The notes: generated by a model not told the origin, from the letters alone. A stretch of DNA of 64,000 nucleotides from UBA4465 sp002292365 (GCA_943788615.1 CALSQY010000002.1:62001-126000), one strand, 5' to 3'; counted from the stretch's first letter, positions 37,957 through 50,189 are shown. Numbers and translations: made by a program.

Positions 37957-40827
<2,871 letters not shown>

Positions 40828-40833
40828 AGAGCA

Positions 40834-40873
40834 CATAACGATATATTCATTTTATTATCAATAAATCTTTTAC
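40834..40873 (+). other. 23S processing helix, 3' arm
   Basis: Complement of 37900-37941, immediately after the mature 23S 3' end. Confidence 0.85.
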
Positions 40874-40936
40874 ATACTGTCATGAAATTGATTACAAGAT
40901 CAATTAAAGAAATTGTAGGAGTCCAAACGGGACTGC

Positions 40937-40971
40937 TTAAGATTATATAGTGACTACTGCGATGGTGTCCA
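40937..40971 (+). repeat. Truncated copy of the 5S rRNA 5' end
   Basis: The 35 nt match 41044-41078 (the 5S 5' end plus 11 nt before it) at 31 positions. The similarity stops after GATGGTGTCCA, where the rest of 5S is replaced by unrelated sequence with a small hairpin (ACTCCAA at 40995-41001 with TTGGAGT). It is transcribed as part of the 23S-5S spacer. Confidence 0.75.
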
Positions 40972-41053
40972 AGTTGGGTGTCGCCCTTATTTCCACTCCA
41001 ATAAATCTAGTTGGAGTTGTTAAAAGGAAATCGCTAAGCGAATTTAAGATCAT

Positions 41054-41163
41054 ATGGTGACTATAGCGATGGTGTCCACCTCTTTCCATTCCGAACAGAG
41101 AAGTTAAGCCCGTCCGCGCTGATGGTACTGCCGTAACAGGTGGGAGAGTAAGTCGTTGCCAGA
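41054..41163 (+). rRNA. 5S ribosomal RNA
   Basis: The terminal helix TGGTGAC/GTTGCCA and the core CCATTCCGAACAGAGAAGTTAAGCC identify 5S. The length, about 110 nt, is normal. Ends are approximate. A partial copy of its 5' end lies 107 bp upstream. Confidence 0.95.
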
Positions 41164-41170
41164 CTTTATC

Positions 41171-41200
41171 AAAGCCCTTAGGAAACTAAGGGCTTTTTTT
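41171..41200 (+). terminator. rRNA operon terminator
   Basis: An 11-bp perfect stem (41171-41181 with 41186-41196) closes a GAAA tetraloop and runs into a T-tract. It lies 8 bp after 5S. Confidence 0.93.
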
Positions 41201-41236
41201 ATGACCTATTTTATTTAGGAGTACTATCTTTATCCT

Positions 41237-41995
41237 ATGAGTACGATTGATTTGAACTGTGATCTAGGTGAAGGCTTTGGTAACTATACAGCTGGACCCG
41301 ATGTCTCGCTCTTAAAGTATATCAGTAGTTGCAGTATTGCCTGTGGTTATCATGCAGGAGATCCATTGATCATTCAAAGTACGATAAAGGAAGCGCTTAA
41401 GCGAAATATAAGTATTGGTGCACATCCTTCCTATCCTGACCGACAAGGTTTTGGTAGGCGCTCAATGCGTTTAAATACTAAAGAGCATTTCGCCTTTGTA
41501 TTGTACCAGGTATCAGCTATCAAAGGGATGGTTGAAAGTCAAGGGGGCCAACTCAAGCACGTTAAGCCTCATGGAGCTTTGTACAATGATGCGGCCTCAG
41601 ATGAGAACATCACCCGAAATATATATGAAGCGATCGCCTCCATTGATGAGGGTCTATGTGTTTATGGGTTGTCTAATACAGCCCATGAGCATGTGGCCAA
41701 AAAATTGGGGATTCCTTTTATTTCAGAAGCGTTTGCCGATCGAAGGTATCATTCGGACAGCACCCTTGTTGCTAGATTCAATTCAGCAGCGATATTGGAA
41801 AATACAGACGAGGTAATTCAACAAGTGATGTCGTTAATTCATCATCAGGAGGTCGTCAGTATCGAAGGTCAAAAAATCAATATTCCTGCAAAAACGATCT
41901 GTTTTCATGGGGATCATCCGCAGACGCTGCTAATACTAAAGGAGGTACATAAGACCTTATTGGAGGCCAATATTAAGATTAAGCTTAGTATCTGA
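41237..41995 (+). CDS. pxpA: 5-oxoprolinase subunit PxpA (LamB/YcsF family)
   Basis: Subunit of the ATP-dependent 5-oxoprolinase that recycles damaged glutamine (5-oxoproline) to glutamate. Diagnostic residues: DLNCDLGEGFGNY start, SIACGYHAGDP, GAHPSYPDRQGFGRR and VKPHGALYND. The length, 252 residues, is normal. It begins 36 bp after the rRNA terminator and its TGA overlaps the pxpB ATG by one base. Confidence 0.96.
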   Translation: MSTIDLNCDLGEGFGNYTAGPDVSLLKYISSCSIACGYHAGDPLIIQSTIKEALKRNISIGAHPSYPDRQGFGRRSMRLNTKEHFAFVLYQVSAIKGMVESQGGQLKHVKPHGALYNDAASDENITRNIYEAIASIDEGLCVYGLSNTAHEHVAKKLGIPFISEAFADRRYHSDSTLVARFNSAAILENTDEVIQQVMSLIHHQEVVSIEGQKINIPAKTICFHGDHPQTLLILKEVHKTLLEANIKIKLSI

Positions 41996-42660
41996 TGGGT
42001 AGTATACGATGGCGATATTTAGGTGAAGATGCCATTGAGATTTCAGATATCTCATCCAATATCCATATTCAGTTAGGCCTCAGAGATTATTTAAAAGGCT
42101 TCCCGAAATTGGGGATTGCCTCTTTTATGTTTACCGATAAAACCCTTACTCTAGTTTCGGAAAAGTATGGTTTTATGTCCGTATCGCATATTATTGATCG
42201 AGTGGCAGCCTACCAACATAAGGTGAATGAAAATGTGAGGTTACCTTTGCGTATTATTCCGATTTGCTATGACGAAGCGTTTGCTTTAGATCAGCGAAAA
42301 CTGGAGGACATTTGTAAATTGGACTATGAGGAGATCATCGCTTTGCATTTAAATGTGGAATATACGGTAGCGATGTTTGGTTTTATGCCCGGTTTTCCCT
42401 ACCTCAATGGGCTTCCCTTGTCATTGTCTATTCCTCGGTTAAAAAGCCCCAGAAAAATCATACCCAAAGGATCGGTGGGCATTGCCAATGAGATGTGCGG
42501 TATTTATCCTAATCAGACTCCTGGCGGCTGGCATATTATCGGTCGCTCTCCTTTATCTTTATTTGATCCATCGAAGAATGTAATGCCTTTGACCTTAGGA
42601 CAAATGGTCAAATTTGAGCGTATTTCAAAAAAGGATTTTGATGGATTTACCTTTAATTAG
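41995..42660 (+). CDS. pxpB: 5-oxoprolinase subunit PxpB (KipI family)
   Basis: Second 5-oxoprolinase subunit, with an allophanate hydrolase subunit 1 fold. FGFMPGFPYLNGLP and the PRKIIPKGSVGIANEMCGIYP stretch with PGGWHIIGRSP are family hallmarks. It overlaps pxpA by one base and pxpC by 20 bp, so the three subunits are translated together in order. Confidence 0.95.
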   Translation: MGSIRWRYLGEDAIEISDISSNIHIQLGLRDYLKGFPKLGIASFMFTDKTLTLVSEKYGFMSVSHIIDRVAAYQHKVNENVRLPLRIIPICYDEAFALDQRKLEDICKLDYEEIIALHLNVEYTVAMFGFMPGFPYLNGLPLSLSIPRLKSPRKIIPKGSVGIANEMCGIYPNQTPGGWHIIGRSPLSLFDPSKNVMPLTLGQMVKFERISKKDFDGFTFN

Positions 42661-43597
42661 AATAATTAATAGCGGAAATTTAAGTACGCTACAAGCTGTT
42701 TGCCGTTTTGGTTTTAGCGATTTTGGGATACCTAAGTCAGGATTTCAGGATCGTATCAGTGCCCATTTGGCTAATTGGTTGGTGGGAAATAAGAGGTTTA
42801 ATACGCTCATAGAGAGTTATGCAAATTATTTTGAGTTTGAGGTAATTAATGATTGTAGTATGGGCGTACAAGGGGCCTGTTCTGAAATCAGAATCAACGG
42901 TCAATCGGTATCCTTGGATCAAGCACACCATCTCAGGGTTAATGATCGTATTCAGCTATTTAATAACACCTATGGTGCCATTTTATACCTTGCTATGGCT
43001 GGGGGTTTTACTGCAACCGAAGTGTTGGGGAGTACATCTACAGATATCGCCAACGGGCTGGGGGGATTGAACGGATTACCATTAGCATCACAGGATATTT
43101 TGAAGGGATCAAAGTTCAATATGCTGAGGCAGGCCCGCAGCATTCCAGAAGGCCTTTCTTCTCGTGGATATTTTTCAAAAAATGTTACGGTACATGTGAT
43201 CGCGGGACCAGAGGACTATTTATTTACCAAGGAGGTTATTGATAATTTTTATTCGCATGCTTTTTTGTTATCAGCGGAAATCAGTCGTGTTGGTTATCGC
43301 TTGACAGGGCATCCTATTCATGTGGATTCCTATGATATCCCTTCCAAAACAGTATTACCAGGAACGATTCAAATACCACCTTCGGGTGATCCTATTATTT
43401 TGATGGCCGATGGTCCTGTTACGGGAGGCTATCCCAGAATGGGAGTAGTAGCCAAGGTAGATCAACCTATTTTGGCTCAATTACGTTCGGGTGGTCGGGT
43501 GAGATTTCTTGCTTGCCTTCCTGAAGAGGCCCGAACTCGAGAGGCCAATCAACGTCAATGGATTGAGGAACTTTACCATAAAAAAACGGAAAGGTAA
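42641..43597 (+). CDS. pxpC: 5-oxoprolinase subunit PxpC (KipA, biotin-dependent carboxylase-like)
   Basis: Third 5-oxoprolinase subunit. The N-terminus IRIINSGNLSTLQ with FGIPKSGFQDRISA, the internal VIAGPEDYLF and the C-terminal TGGYPRMGVVAKVD identify the family. The ATG at 42641 (MDLPLIRI) is preferred to one 27 bp upstream because it gives the family N-terminus. Its stop codon lies within the loop of a terminator hairpin. Confidence 0.95.
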   Translation: MDLPLIRIINSGNLSTLQAVCRFGFSDFGIPKSGFQDRISAHLANWLVGNKRFNTLIESYANYFEFEVINDCSMGVQGACSEIRINGQSVSLDQAHHLRVNDRIQLFNNTYGAILYLAMAGGFTATEVLGSTSTDIANGLGGLNGLPLASQDILKGSKFNMLRQARSIPEGLSSRGYFSKNVTVHVIAGPEDYLFTKEVIDNFYSHAFLLSAEISRVGYRLTGHPIHVDSYDIPSKTVLPGTIQIPPSGDPIILMADGPVTGGYPRMGVVAKVDQPILAQLRSGGRVRFLACLPEEARTREANQRQWIEELYHKKTER

Positions 43598-43611
43598 AGT
43601 CCTTTCCGTTT
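43577..43611. terminator. Bidirectional terminator between pxpC and floA
   Basis: An 11-bp stem (43584-43594 with 43601-43611) closes a 6-nt loop holding the pxpC TAA. On the minus strand the stem is followed by a run of T, so it is a strong terminator for the floA operon; on the plus strand the T-tract is short. Confidence 0.8.
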
Positions 43612-43636
43612 CACTTATTTCTTAAAAGATTCAGAA

Positions 43637-44647
43637 CTATTCCTTTTTGTTCTTGTCACTTCCAGCGATTGAATTTCTCATATCCGTATCTGCTTCAATA
43701 TTTTGAAATTTATAATAATCCATGATACCAAGCTGACCCTTTTTAAAAGCCTCAGCAATAGCCATCGGGATGGCCGCCTCCGCTTCAATGACTTTGGCTC
43801 GGGCTTCTTGTGCTTTTGCAGTCATTTCTTGTTCTAGGGCAACCGCCATGGCCCGACGCTCTTCCGCTTTTGCCTCGGCCACCCTAAGGTCAGCCGCTGC
43901 CTGATCGGTTTGTAGCTTAGCCCCAATATTGGTGCCCACATCTACGTCTGCTATGTCAATTGATAGTATCTCGAATGCGGTCCCTGCATCTAAACCACGT
44001 CCCAAGACCAACTTTGAGATTTTGTCTGGATCTTGTAAAACTTCTTTGTGTGAAGCGGCAGAACCGACGGAGGTTACAATACCTTCACCCACACGTGCCA
44101 AAATAGTTTCTTCACCAGCACCTCCCACCAATTGCTGAATATTAGCTCGTATTGTAACCCTGGCTTTTGCAATGAGCTGAATGCCATCAGCTGCTACTGC
44201 TGCGACAGATGGAGTATTGATTACTTTCGGATTGACAGATATCTGAACAGCTTCAAAGACATCACGCCCAGCCAAATCGATGGCTGTAGCTTGACGGAAC
44301 GTAAGGTTAATATTCGCTTTTTCAGCCGAGATTAAAGCCTTTATGACCAAGGGAACATCTCCACCGGCTAAATAATGCGTTTCTAAATCCGAGGATCTCA
44401 TTTGCCGTTTGATTTTAGAAACTTCATCCTCAAGTGTCAGTCCTGCTTTGGTAGCTGTAATCATTTGATTCACAATAATGGAAGGGGGTACTTTACGTAT
44501 CCTCATGAAAATGAGCTCGAGGAGTCCCACACGGACACCGGAAAAAATGGCCGTAATCCATAAATTAATGGGGACAAAATAAAAAAATACAAGAACGCCT
44601 ACAATGACGGCGATGACGCTAATAATTAATCCTAAGCTACTTACCAT
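43637..44647 (-). CDS. floA: Flotillin-like protein FloA (UPF0365)
   Basis: Membrane scaffold protein of bacterial functional membrane microdomains. An N-terminal hydrophobic hairpin (about residues 5-45) is followed by a SPFH-like domain (KANINLTFRQATAIDLAGRD) and a C-terminal Ala/Glu-rich coiled coil (AEAKAEERRAMA, EARAKVIEAEA). The 336-residue length is the family norm. It follows nfeD by 3 bp, the standard pairing for this family. Confidence 0.94.
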   Translation of the reverse strand: MVSSLGLIISVIAVIVGVLVFFYFVPINLWITAIFSGVRVGLLELIFMRIRKVPPSIIVNQMITATKAGLTLEDEVSKIKRQMRSSDLETHYLAGGDVPLVIKALISAEKANINLTFRQATAIDLAGRDVFEAVQISVNPKVINTPSVAAVAADGIQLIAKARVTIRANIQQLVGGAGEETILARVGEGIVTSVGSAASHKEVLQDPDKISKLVLGRGLDAGTAFEILSIDIADVDVGTNIGAKLQTDQAAADLRVAEAKAEERRAMAVALEQEMTAKAQEARAKVIEAEAAIPMAIAEAFKKGQLGIMDYYKFQNIEADTDMRNSIAGSDKNKKE

Positions 44648-44650
44648 ATT

Positions 44651-45136
44651 TTAAATATTGAGTTGAACATAAACTTTACTGTGATCGATTTTTATGATTG
44701 TTATTTTCTGTCCACTGGATAAAAAATCTCCTTGAGTACGCACTTCGATTTCTTCATTTTCAAAAAGAGCTTTACCCACGGGTTTTAAGTCAGAAGTAGC
44801 CAGACCAACATTCCCAACTTTCAAAGTTATACCAATTGATTCATTGACTGTGCTGGTCATGGTCTCTTTTAAGGAGAACTTCTCCCAAGGTTGCACTTTT
44901 AAGCCATAGATAAAACTAGATATAACAGTAATCAAGGAAATTATCAAGATGAAAAAACCAATGGATGTTCCAAAATACTCAAACCCCAGATAAACCCCAA
45001 AACCTAAACAAATAGCCCCACCAATTCCCACAAAGGTGGTACCTGGAATAAATATGACTTCAATGATAAGAAGTGATATTCCAAATACAATTAATATTAA
45101 AATTATAATCCAATCCAAATTAATAAGCTTTTGCAA
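44651..45136 (-). CDS. NfeD-family membrane protein (short form)
   Basis: Partner of the flotillin encoded directly downstream. Several hydrophobic segments between residues 5 and 80 are followed by a small OB-fold domain (GNVGLATSDLKPVGKALFENEEIEVRT), the usual NfeD1b layout without the ClpP-like protease domain. It overlaps the 3' end of proS by 17 bp, so proS-nfeD-floA are likely one transcript. Confidence 0.9.
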   Translation of the reverse strand: MQKLINLDWIIILILIVFGISLLIIEVIFIPGTTFVGIGGAICLGFGVYLGFEYFGTSIGFFILIISLITVISSFIYGLKVQPWEKFSLKETMTSTVNESIGITLKVGNVGLATSDLKPVGKALFENEEIEVRTQGDFLSSGQKITIIKIDHSKVYVQLNI

Positions 45137-46595
45137 ACAAGACTCTCTTGGTAGACGGATTACCGGTCACCATACACTTTCCCGATTCTTTATTACCCTC
45201 TAAAGGTATACAACGGATGGTAGCTTTTGTCTCTTCTTTGATTTTATTTTCTGTTTCTAGGGTACCATCCCAGTGGGCATAAACAAACCCTCCTTTGTTT
45301 TCGAGCAACGCCTTAAATTCAACATAAGTATCTGCTTGATGAGTATTTTGCTCTTTAAAATGTTGAGCCTTATTATAAATGTTAGACTGAATCTCTTTTA
45401 ATAAAGAGTGAATTTTATCTTCAATCCCATCCATAGGATAACTCTTTTTTTCTTTGGTATCTCTTCTAGCTATCTCCAACGTTCTACTATCTAAATCTTT
45501 TGGACCAATAGCGATTCGCAAGGGGACTCCTTTGAGCTCATATTCAGCAAATTTCCATCCCGGCTTATGAGTGTCTCGACGATCAAACTTAACGCTGATG
45601 CCTTTCGAAATGAGTGAGTTACGAATTTTATCTGCTTTTTGGGCAATCTCTTCCAATTGCTCTTCTCCCTTGTAGATAGGGATGATCACGACTTGAATGG
45701 GAGCTAAATTTGGTGGAAGCACCAAACCATCATCATCACTGTGTGCCATAATGAGCGCACCCATCAGTCGCGTACTTACTCCCCAAGAGGTCCCCCAAAC
45801 CAAGTCTTCTTTGCCTGCCTTGTTCGTGAATTTAACATTAAAAGCCTTGGCGAAATTTTGACCTAAAAAATGAGAAGTACCTGCTTGCAGCGCTTTACCA
45901 TCTTGCATCAAAGCTTCAATACAATAAGTATCCACGGCTCCTGCAAATCGTTCACTTTCAGATTTAACTCCCTTAACCACAGGTAAGGCCATATATTTTT
46001 CAGCAAAATCACCATAAACATTCAGCATTTGTTTGGTTTCAGCGACGGCTTCTCCTTGGGTAGCATGTGCCGTATGTCCTTCTTGCCATAAAAACTCGGC
46101 GGTTCTTAAAAAGAGGCGGGTTCGCATTTCCCACCGGACGACATTGGCCCATTGATTAATTAACAAAGGGAGATCCCGATAGGATTGAATCCAGTTTTTA
46201 TACGTATCCCAAATGACTGTTTCAGAGGTGGGGCGAACGATTAATTCTTCTTCTAATTTGGCGTCTGGATCTACGACCAATCCTTTGCCATCTTCATCAT
46301 TTTTTAATCTGTAGTGAGTGACTACCGCGCATTCTTTGGCAAACCCTTCGACATGATCTGCTTCCTTGCTGAGATATGATTTAGGGATAAAAAGTGGGAA
46401 ATAAGCATTTTCATGTCCTGTATTTTTGAACATGATATCCAATTGTTGTTGCATTTTCTCCCAAATAGAAAAACCATAGGGTTTAATAATCATGCAACCT
46501 CTGACAGGTGAATTCTCAGCTAATCCTGCCTTTTTAACCAATTCATTGTACCATAATGAATAATCTTCTGCTCTGCTCGGTATTGCTTTGGCCAT
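45120..46595 (-). CDS. proS: Prolyl-tRNA synthetase (archaeal/eukaryotic type)
   Basis: Charges tRNA-Pro. It is the form without the bacterial editing insertion, with class II motifs FPLFIPKSYL, RPTSETVIW, RWEMRTRLFLRTAEFLWQEGHTAH and the C-terminal extension ending in RVLFAKAY with the terminal tyrosine. At 491 residues it fits this type. It is the first gene of a minus-strand operon with nfeD and floA. Confidence 0.96.
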   Translation of the reverse strand: MAKAIPSRAEDYSLWYNELVKKAGLAENSPVRGCMIIKPYGFSIWEKMQQQLDIMFKNTGHENAYFPLFIPKSYLSKEADHVEGFAKECAVVTHYRLKNDEDGKGLVVDPDAKLEEELIVRPTSETVIWDTYKNWIQSYRDLPLLINQWANVVRWEMRTRLFLRTAEFLWQEGHTAHATQGEAVAETKQMLNVYGDFAEKYMALPVVKGVKSESERFAGAVDTYCIEALMQDGKALQAGTSHFLGQNFAKAFNVKFTNKAGKEDLVWGTSWGVSTRLMGALIMAHSDDDGLVLPPNLAPIQVVIIPIYKGEEQLEEIAQKADKIRNSLISKGISVKFDRRDTHKPGWKFAEYELKGVPLRIAIGPKDLDSRTLEIARRDTKEKKSYPMDGIEDKIHSLLKEIQSNIYNKAQHFKEQNTHQADTYVEFKALLENKGGFVYAHWDGTLETENKIKEETKATIRCIPLEGNKESGKCMVTGNPSTKRVLFAKAY

Positions 46596-46656
46596 TTATT
46601 TTTGAGTTTGGTATAGTAATTGCAATGAAATTATTGAAGTCAACATTTAAAAAGTC

Positions 46657-46664
46657 CAAATATA
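46657..46664 (-). promoter_or_regulatory. Putative -7 element of the proS operon
   Basis: TATATTTG on the minus strand matches TAnnTTTG, with a leader of about 55 nt before proS. No good TTTG was found at the expected distance upstream. Confidence 0.4.
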
Positions 46665-46719
46665 GCTTTTTGATGATTGAAACTTGGTTAGGATTGATTA
46701 AATTTAAAAAATTATAGCT

Positions 46720-48078
46720 ATGAAAAAATATATAAAAAGTTCCGGAATATTTTTATTTGTTTTAATTCTTTCAATTTTTAATACCATCCTCGCTCAAGAA
46801 TACGATGACATGTATTTTACCAAGGCGGATAGAAAGCAAACAGATTTTAACCTGAAAGCGAATCGCGGGGATGCAATGAGGGTTATGTCAGCTTTTGAGG
46901 ATGATGATTTGGAGGAAGTTTATTTGGATAAAAACATAAATCCTGAATACATAGCAAAGTATCAAGTCCAATCAGATAAAAAGTCATCAAGACGAAATCA
47001 AGAGGTAGACTATTATCCTGAAACTACCTCTACTAATATTTCAAGCACCAGTGGTTATTTCAATAACTATGAGCGTCAAGCTACCATCTATACCCCAGCT
47101 GCGTTTAACATTAATGTTGTTAGTTCGTATGGATTTTCGAGATTTAATAATCGATTTATGTACGGCTATGATCCATTTGGTAATGTTTGGATGAGTGATT
47201 TTTACAGTCCTTACGCCTATGGTGTTTATGGGTACAATCCTTATGATCCCTTTGGCTATGGTTTTTCAAGACCTTTTTACTCATCTAGTTTCAATAATCC
47301 TTATTACTATTCAAATGTCCGTGCCTTTAATAATTATTATTGTCCACCTGCTTACAGCTACAATACAGGTTACAATTCCGTGGTTTTAGCCGAAGGCTAC
47401 GAAGAAGTGCGCAGAGCCAAGGTGATTGGACCTAGAGGATCAGGAGGATCTCAGGCCGTGGTTAGGCGTGGTATGAATGAATCTAGATCCACAGATCTAA
47501 ATAGAAGATTGAGTAGTACAAATATTCGCTCCAATTCATCAAGGGCAACAGATTTGGGAAATCAAAAATCTCAAAATGAATACTTTGATCGGTCCGTTAG
47601 CAGAGAAAGAACCAATGAATCCTATACGAGATCTAATGCGGTTGAAACCCAAAGTCGAAGCAATTCGGCACGTTATGCGACCAGTTTGAATCGCAGCACT
47701 GCGACCGTGAACAAGGAGCGGTCAACAGTTATTGAAAATAACAGGGGAGTAGCTACACAAATGAATTCGGCTAGGCGTTATAGTACAACGAATATGCCTG
47801 AGCGCAGAAATGACTTTAACTTGCCTACCAGCGGTGATACGCGAAATAGTTATCAAAAGACAGATACACAGTACTCATCAGGCTCTGCCTCTTCAGGATT
47901 TAAAGCAAATTCAACAAGCACTTCTTCGACCTCTAGATCTTATGCGCCTTCGAGCAATAGTTCTTCGGGTTCTTCTAGAAGTTACAGCGCACCTAGTTCT
48001 TCGGGGAGTCGTTCCTCTGGAAGTTCTTCAGGAAGTAGATCTTCGGGTACCAGTTCTTCAAGATTGAATAAAAATTAA
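46720..48078 (+). CDS. Secreted low-complexity protein, function unknown
   Basis: A signal peptide (cleavage near ILAQ) leads into a 430-residue mature protein of three parts. Residues 20-120 are charged. Residues 120-220 are rich in Tyr, Phe, Asn, Pro and Gly (MYGYDPFGN, GYNPYDPFGYGF). The rest is rich in Arg, Ser and Thr and ends in imperfect SSGSR repeats. No enzyme motif is visible; it could be a surface or matrix protein. It lies divergent from proS and 20 bp before the FadL-like gene. I do not recognise a family with confidence. Confidence 0.75.
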   Translation: MKKYIKSSGIFLFVLILSIFNTILAQEYDDMYFTKADRKQTDFNLKANRGDAMRVMSAFEDDDLEEVYLDKNINPEYIAKYQVQSDKKSSRRNQEVDYYPETTSTNISSTSGYFNNYERQATIYTPAAFNINVVSSYGFSRFNNRFMYGYDPFGNVWMSDFYSPYAYGVYGYNPYDPFGYGFSRPFYSSSFNNPYYYSNVRAFNNYYCPPAYSYNTGYNSVVLAEGYEEVRRAKVIGPRGSGGSQAVVRRGMNESRSTDLNRRLSSTNIRSNSSRATDLGNQKSQNEYFDRSVSRERTNESYTRSNAVETQSRSNSARYATSLNRSTATVNKERSTVIENNRGVATQMNSARRYSTTNMPERRNDFNLPTSGDTRNSYQKTDTQYSSGSASSGFKANSTSTSSTSRSYAPSSNSSSGSSRSYSAPSSSGSRSSGSSSGSRSSGTSSSRLNKN

Positions 48079-48098
48079 ATTTTAACTCTAGGCCGAAT

Positions 48099-49697
48099 AT
48101 GGATAGATTAATTTATTTCTTGGTTGGGATATTTATGTGCTCTTTTTTGAGTAGTCAGGCCCAGTTTGGCTATTACGAACAAGCCTTACAATTCAGTCAG
48201 ACTTCTTTTGGGGGTACGGCAAGAATTCAGGGTATTGGCGGGGCTCAGGTAGCATTAGGTGGGGACTTGAGCCATGCCAGTTCTAATCCAGCAGGTTTGG
48301 GATTTTATAATCGAGGGGCGTTTTCGATCACACCAGGATTAAATTTTCATAAAACCGAGTCTGATTATTTAAAGCAATCTAATCTTGATAAAAAAGTAAA
48401 CTTTAATATCGCCCAACTGGGGTTGTCTTTTTATTTTGGAGATGGAGACATTGCTACTCAACCGATCAGAGGTAGTTCTTTTGCCATCACCGTAGATCGA
48501 GTCAATGACTTTTATAATGAGACCTATTATCAAAGCGAAAATTATAATAATTCATATATCAATACTGTGGTAGAAAACCCCTTTGATGACCCCACATTAA
48601 CGTCAACTTTTTACGATCAGTTTTTGATCAATCCTCATCCAAATAATTACGAATTTTATCCAGGCTTTGAAGAACTCGTTGGTTATGATACGATCCCTAA
48701 TTATCCAGGATACAGTAGCCCGTTTGAATTCAGCAGACCCACTCAGAGTAACAATATTGTGACCGAGGGCAGCCAATATGCCATTAATTTTGCTTATGGG
48801 GCTAATTATATGGATTGGCTTTATTTTGGGGCAAGTTTGTCTGTGAATTCACTTGATTATAAAAAAGTGGAAAATTATAATGAGTTTGATTATTTCTATT
48901 ACGAACAAGATGGGTCTTTAACATCTGAAGATGCGCTGGATAATATCACCATACGAAATCAGTTATCTATAGTTGGAACGGGAGCGGGAGCTAATTTCGG
49001 AATCATTGTTAGGCCTTTGTCCCATCTGATATTGGGTTTATCTTATGCGACACCCAGCTTCATGCGACTTGACGAAGAATTTTTCAATGATATAAGTACG
49101 AATTACTTTGATAACTATGACTATGTTTCGGTCACTTTTGATACCGAGGACATAGATGATGATCCTCAAACTAGATTTGTTGAGAATATATCCGAATTGG
49201 CTGTTTTCGAAGAATTGGGTGATATTCTCGTCTCAACTTATACCTTGACGACCCCAGGAAAATTTAATATTGGACTCTCGTATTTTTTGGGAAAAAATGG
49301 CTTTTTAACTGGAGAAATTGAATTTAAGGATTACAGCAACCTTTTCCTGAATGGAAAGGATTTTGACCTATCTGCAGACAATCAAGAAATTAAGGAACGC
49401 TATAAATCAGTGCTCAATTATCGGATAGGGGCAGAATATAAAATAGGTAGCTTTCAGTTGAGGGGGGGCTACGGATTTCAAGAGGATCCTTACACATCTT
49501 CAAATTATAACAGAAATACGGATCAATTCAGTATAGGATTTGGATATCGAGAAGCCGACTTTTTTATTGATTTTGCCCTTACGCACCAACGTATGAAAAG
49601 GTACGTTTCACCTTATTACATAGAAGTGAATCAACCGATTGCAAAGCTTTCTGACTATCAGACGACAGCTTTACTTACCTTTGGATTGAATTTTTAG
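48099..49697 (+). CDS. OmpP1/FadL-type outer-membrane transport protein
   Basis: Outer-membrane beta-barrel of the FadL-like superfamily, expected to take up hydrophobic compounds. The signal peptide ends near SSQAQ. TARIQGIGGAQVALGGDLS followed by SSNPAGLGFYNRG is the Bacteroidota hallmark of the family, and the protein ends with an aromatic residue (LTFGLNF). At 532 residues it is usual. Its last 27 bp overlap the convergent aroK. The substrate is unknown. Confidence 0.85.
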   Translation: MDRLIYFLVGIFMCSFLSSQAQFGYYEQALQFSQTSFGGTARIQGIGGAQVALGGDLSHASSNPAGLGFYNRGAFSITPGLNFHKTESDYLKQSNLDKKVNFNIAQLGLSFYFGDGDIATQPIRGSSFAITVDRVNDFYNETYYQSENYNNSYINTVVENPFDDPTLTSTFYDQFLINPHPNNYEFYPGFEELVGYDTIPNYPGYSSPFEFSRPTQSNNIVTEGSQYAINFAYGANYMDWLYFGASLSVNSLDYKKVENYNEFDYFYYEQDGSLTSEDALDNITIRNQLSIVGTGAGANFGIIVRPLSHLILGLSYATPSFMRLDEEFFNDISTNYFDNYDYVSVTFDTEDIDDDPQTRFVENISELAVFEELGDILVSTYTLTTPGKFNIGLSYFLGKNGFLTGEIEFKDYSNLFLNGKDFDLSADNQEIKERYKSVLNYRIGAEYKIGSFQLRGGYGFQEDPYTSSNYNRNTDQFSIGFGYREADFFIDFALTHQRMKRYVSPYYIEVNQPIAKLSDYQTTALLTFGLNF

Positions 49698-50189
49698 ATA
49701 GGATTGAATTTCTAAGACTTGTTTGGTCTGATTTCCCGGTTCACTAAATATGATCTGTGCTTGGTTATAATATTGGATTCTTTCGACCCGCATTTGGGTA
49801 ATGGTTTTTTCTAAATTCTTGTTTTTTAGAAGTGGGCGGTCATGATTTGTCGCTACTCTTTTTACAATAATAGCCACAGGAATGTCAAGAAAAACGGTAA
49901 GACCTGCCGCATTCATTCTGCTCATATTGTCATAAAAACAAGGGGTACCTCCTCCACATGAGAGAATGTCACTACTGGATTTTTCGAGTAACTCTTGAAG
50001 GGTATTTCTTTCTATTTCTCTGAAATATGCTTCCCCATGTATTTTAAAAAGAGCATCGATACTTTTGTTATTCTTTGACTCAATCAGCTGATCTAAATCT
50101 ACATGATTAAGATTAAGTGCGGAGGCAAGAGATTTTCCAAAGGTGCTTTTACCGGATCCTGGTAGTCCAATTAAGAAGATAGGTTTCAT
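49671..50189 (-). CDS. aroK: Shikimate kinase
   Basis: Phosphorylates shikimate in the chorismate pathway. P-loop GLPGSGKSTFGK, DLDQLIE (shikimate/Mg site), FREIERNTL, CGGGTPCF and the HDRPLLKN lid are in order. The 172-residue length is normal. Its ATG shares one base with the preceding stop (TGATG), so it is coupled to the DoxX-like gene. The 27-bp antisense overlap with the porin gene is small. Confidence 0.95.
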   Translation of the reverse strand: MKPIFLIGLPGSGKSTFGKSLASALNLNHVDLDQLIESKNNKSIDALFKIHGEAYFREIERNTLQELLEKSSSDILSCGGGTPCFYDNMSRMNAAGLTVFLDIPVAIIVKRVATNHDRPLLKNKNLEKTITQMRVERIQYYNQAQIIFSEPGNQTKQVLEIQSYLKIQSKGK

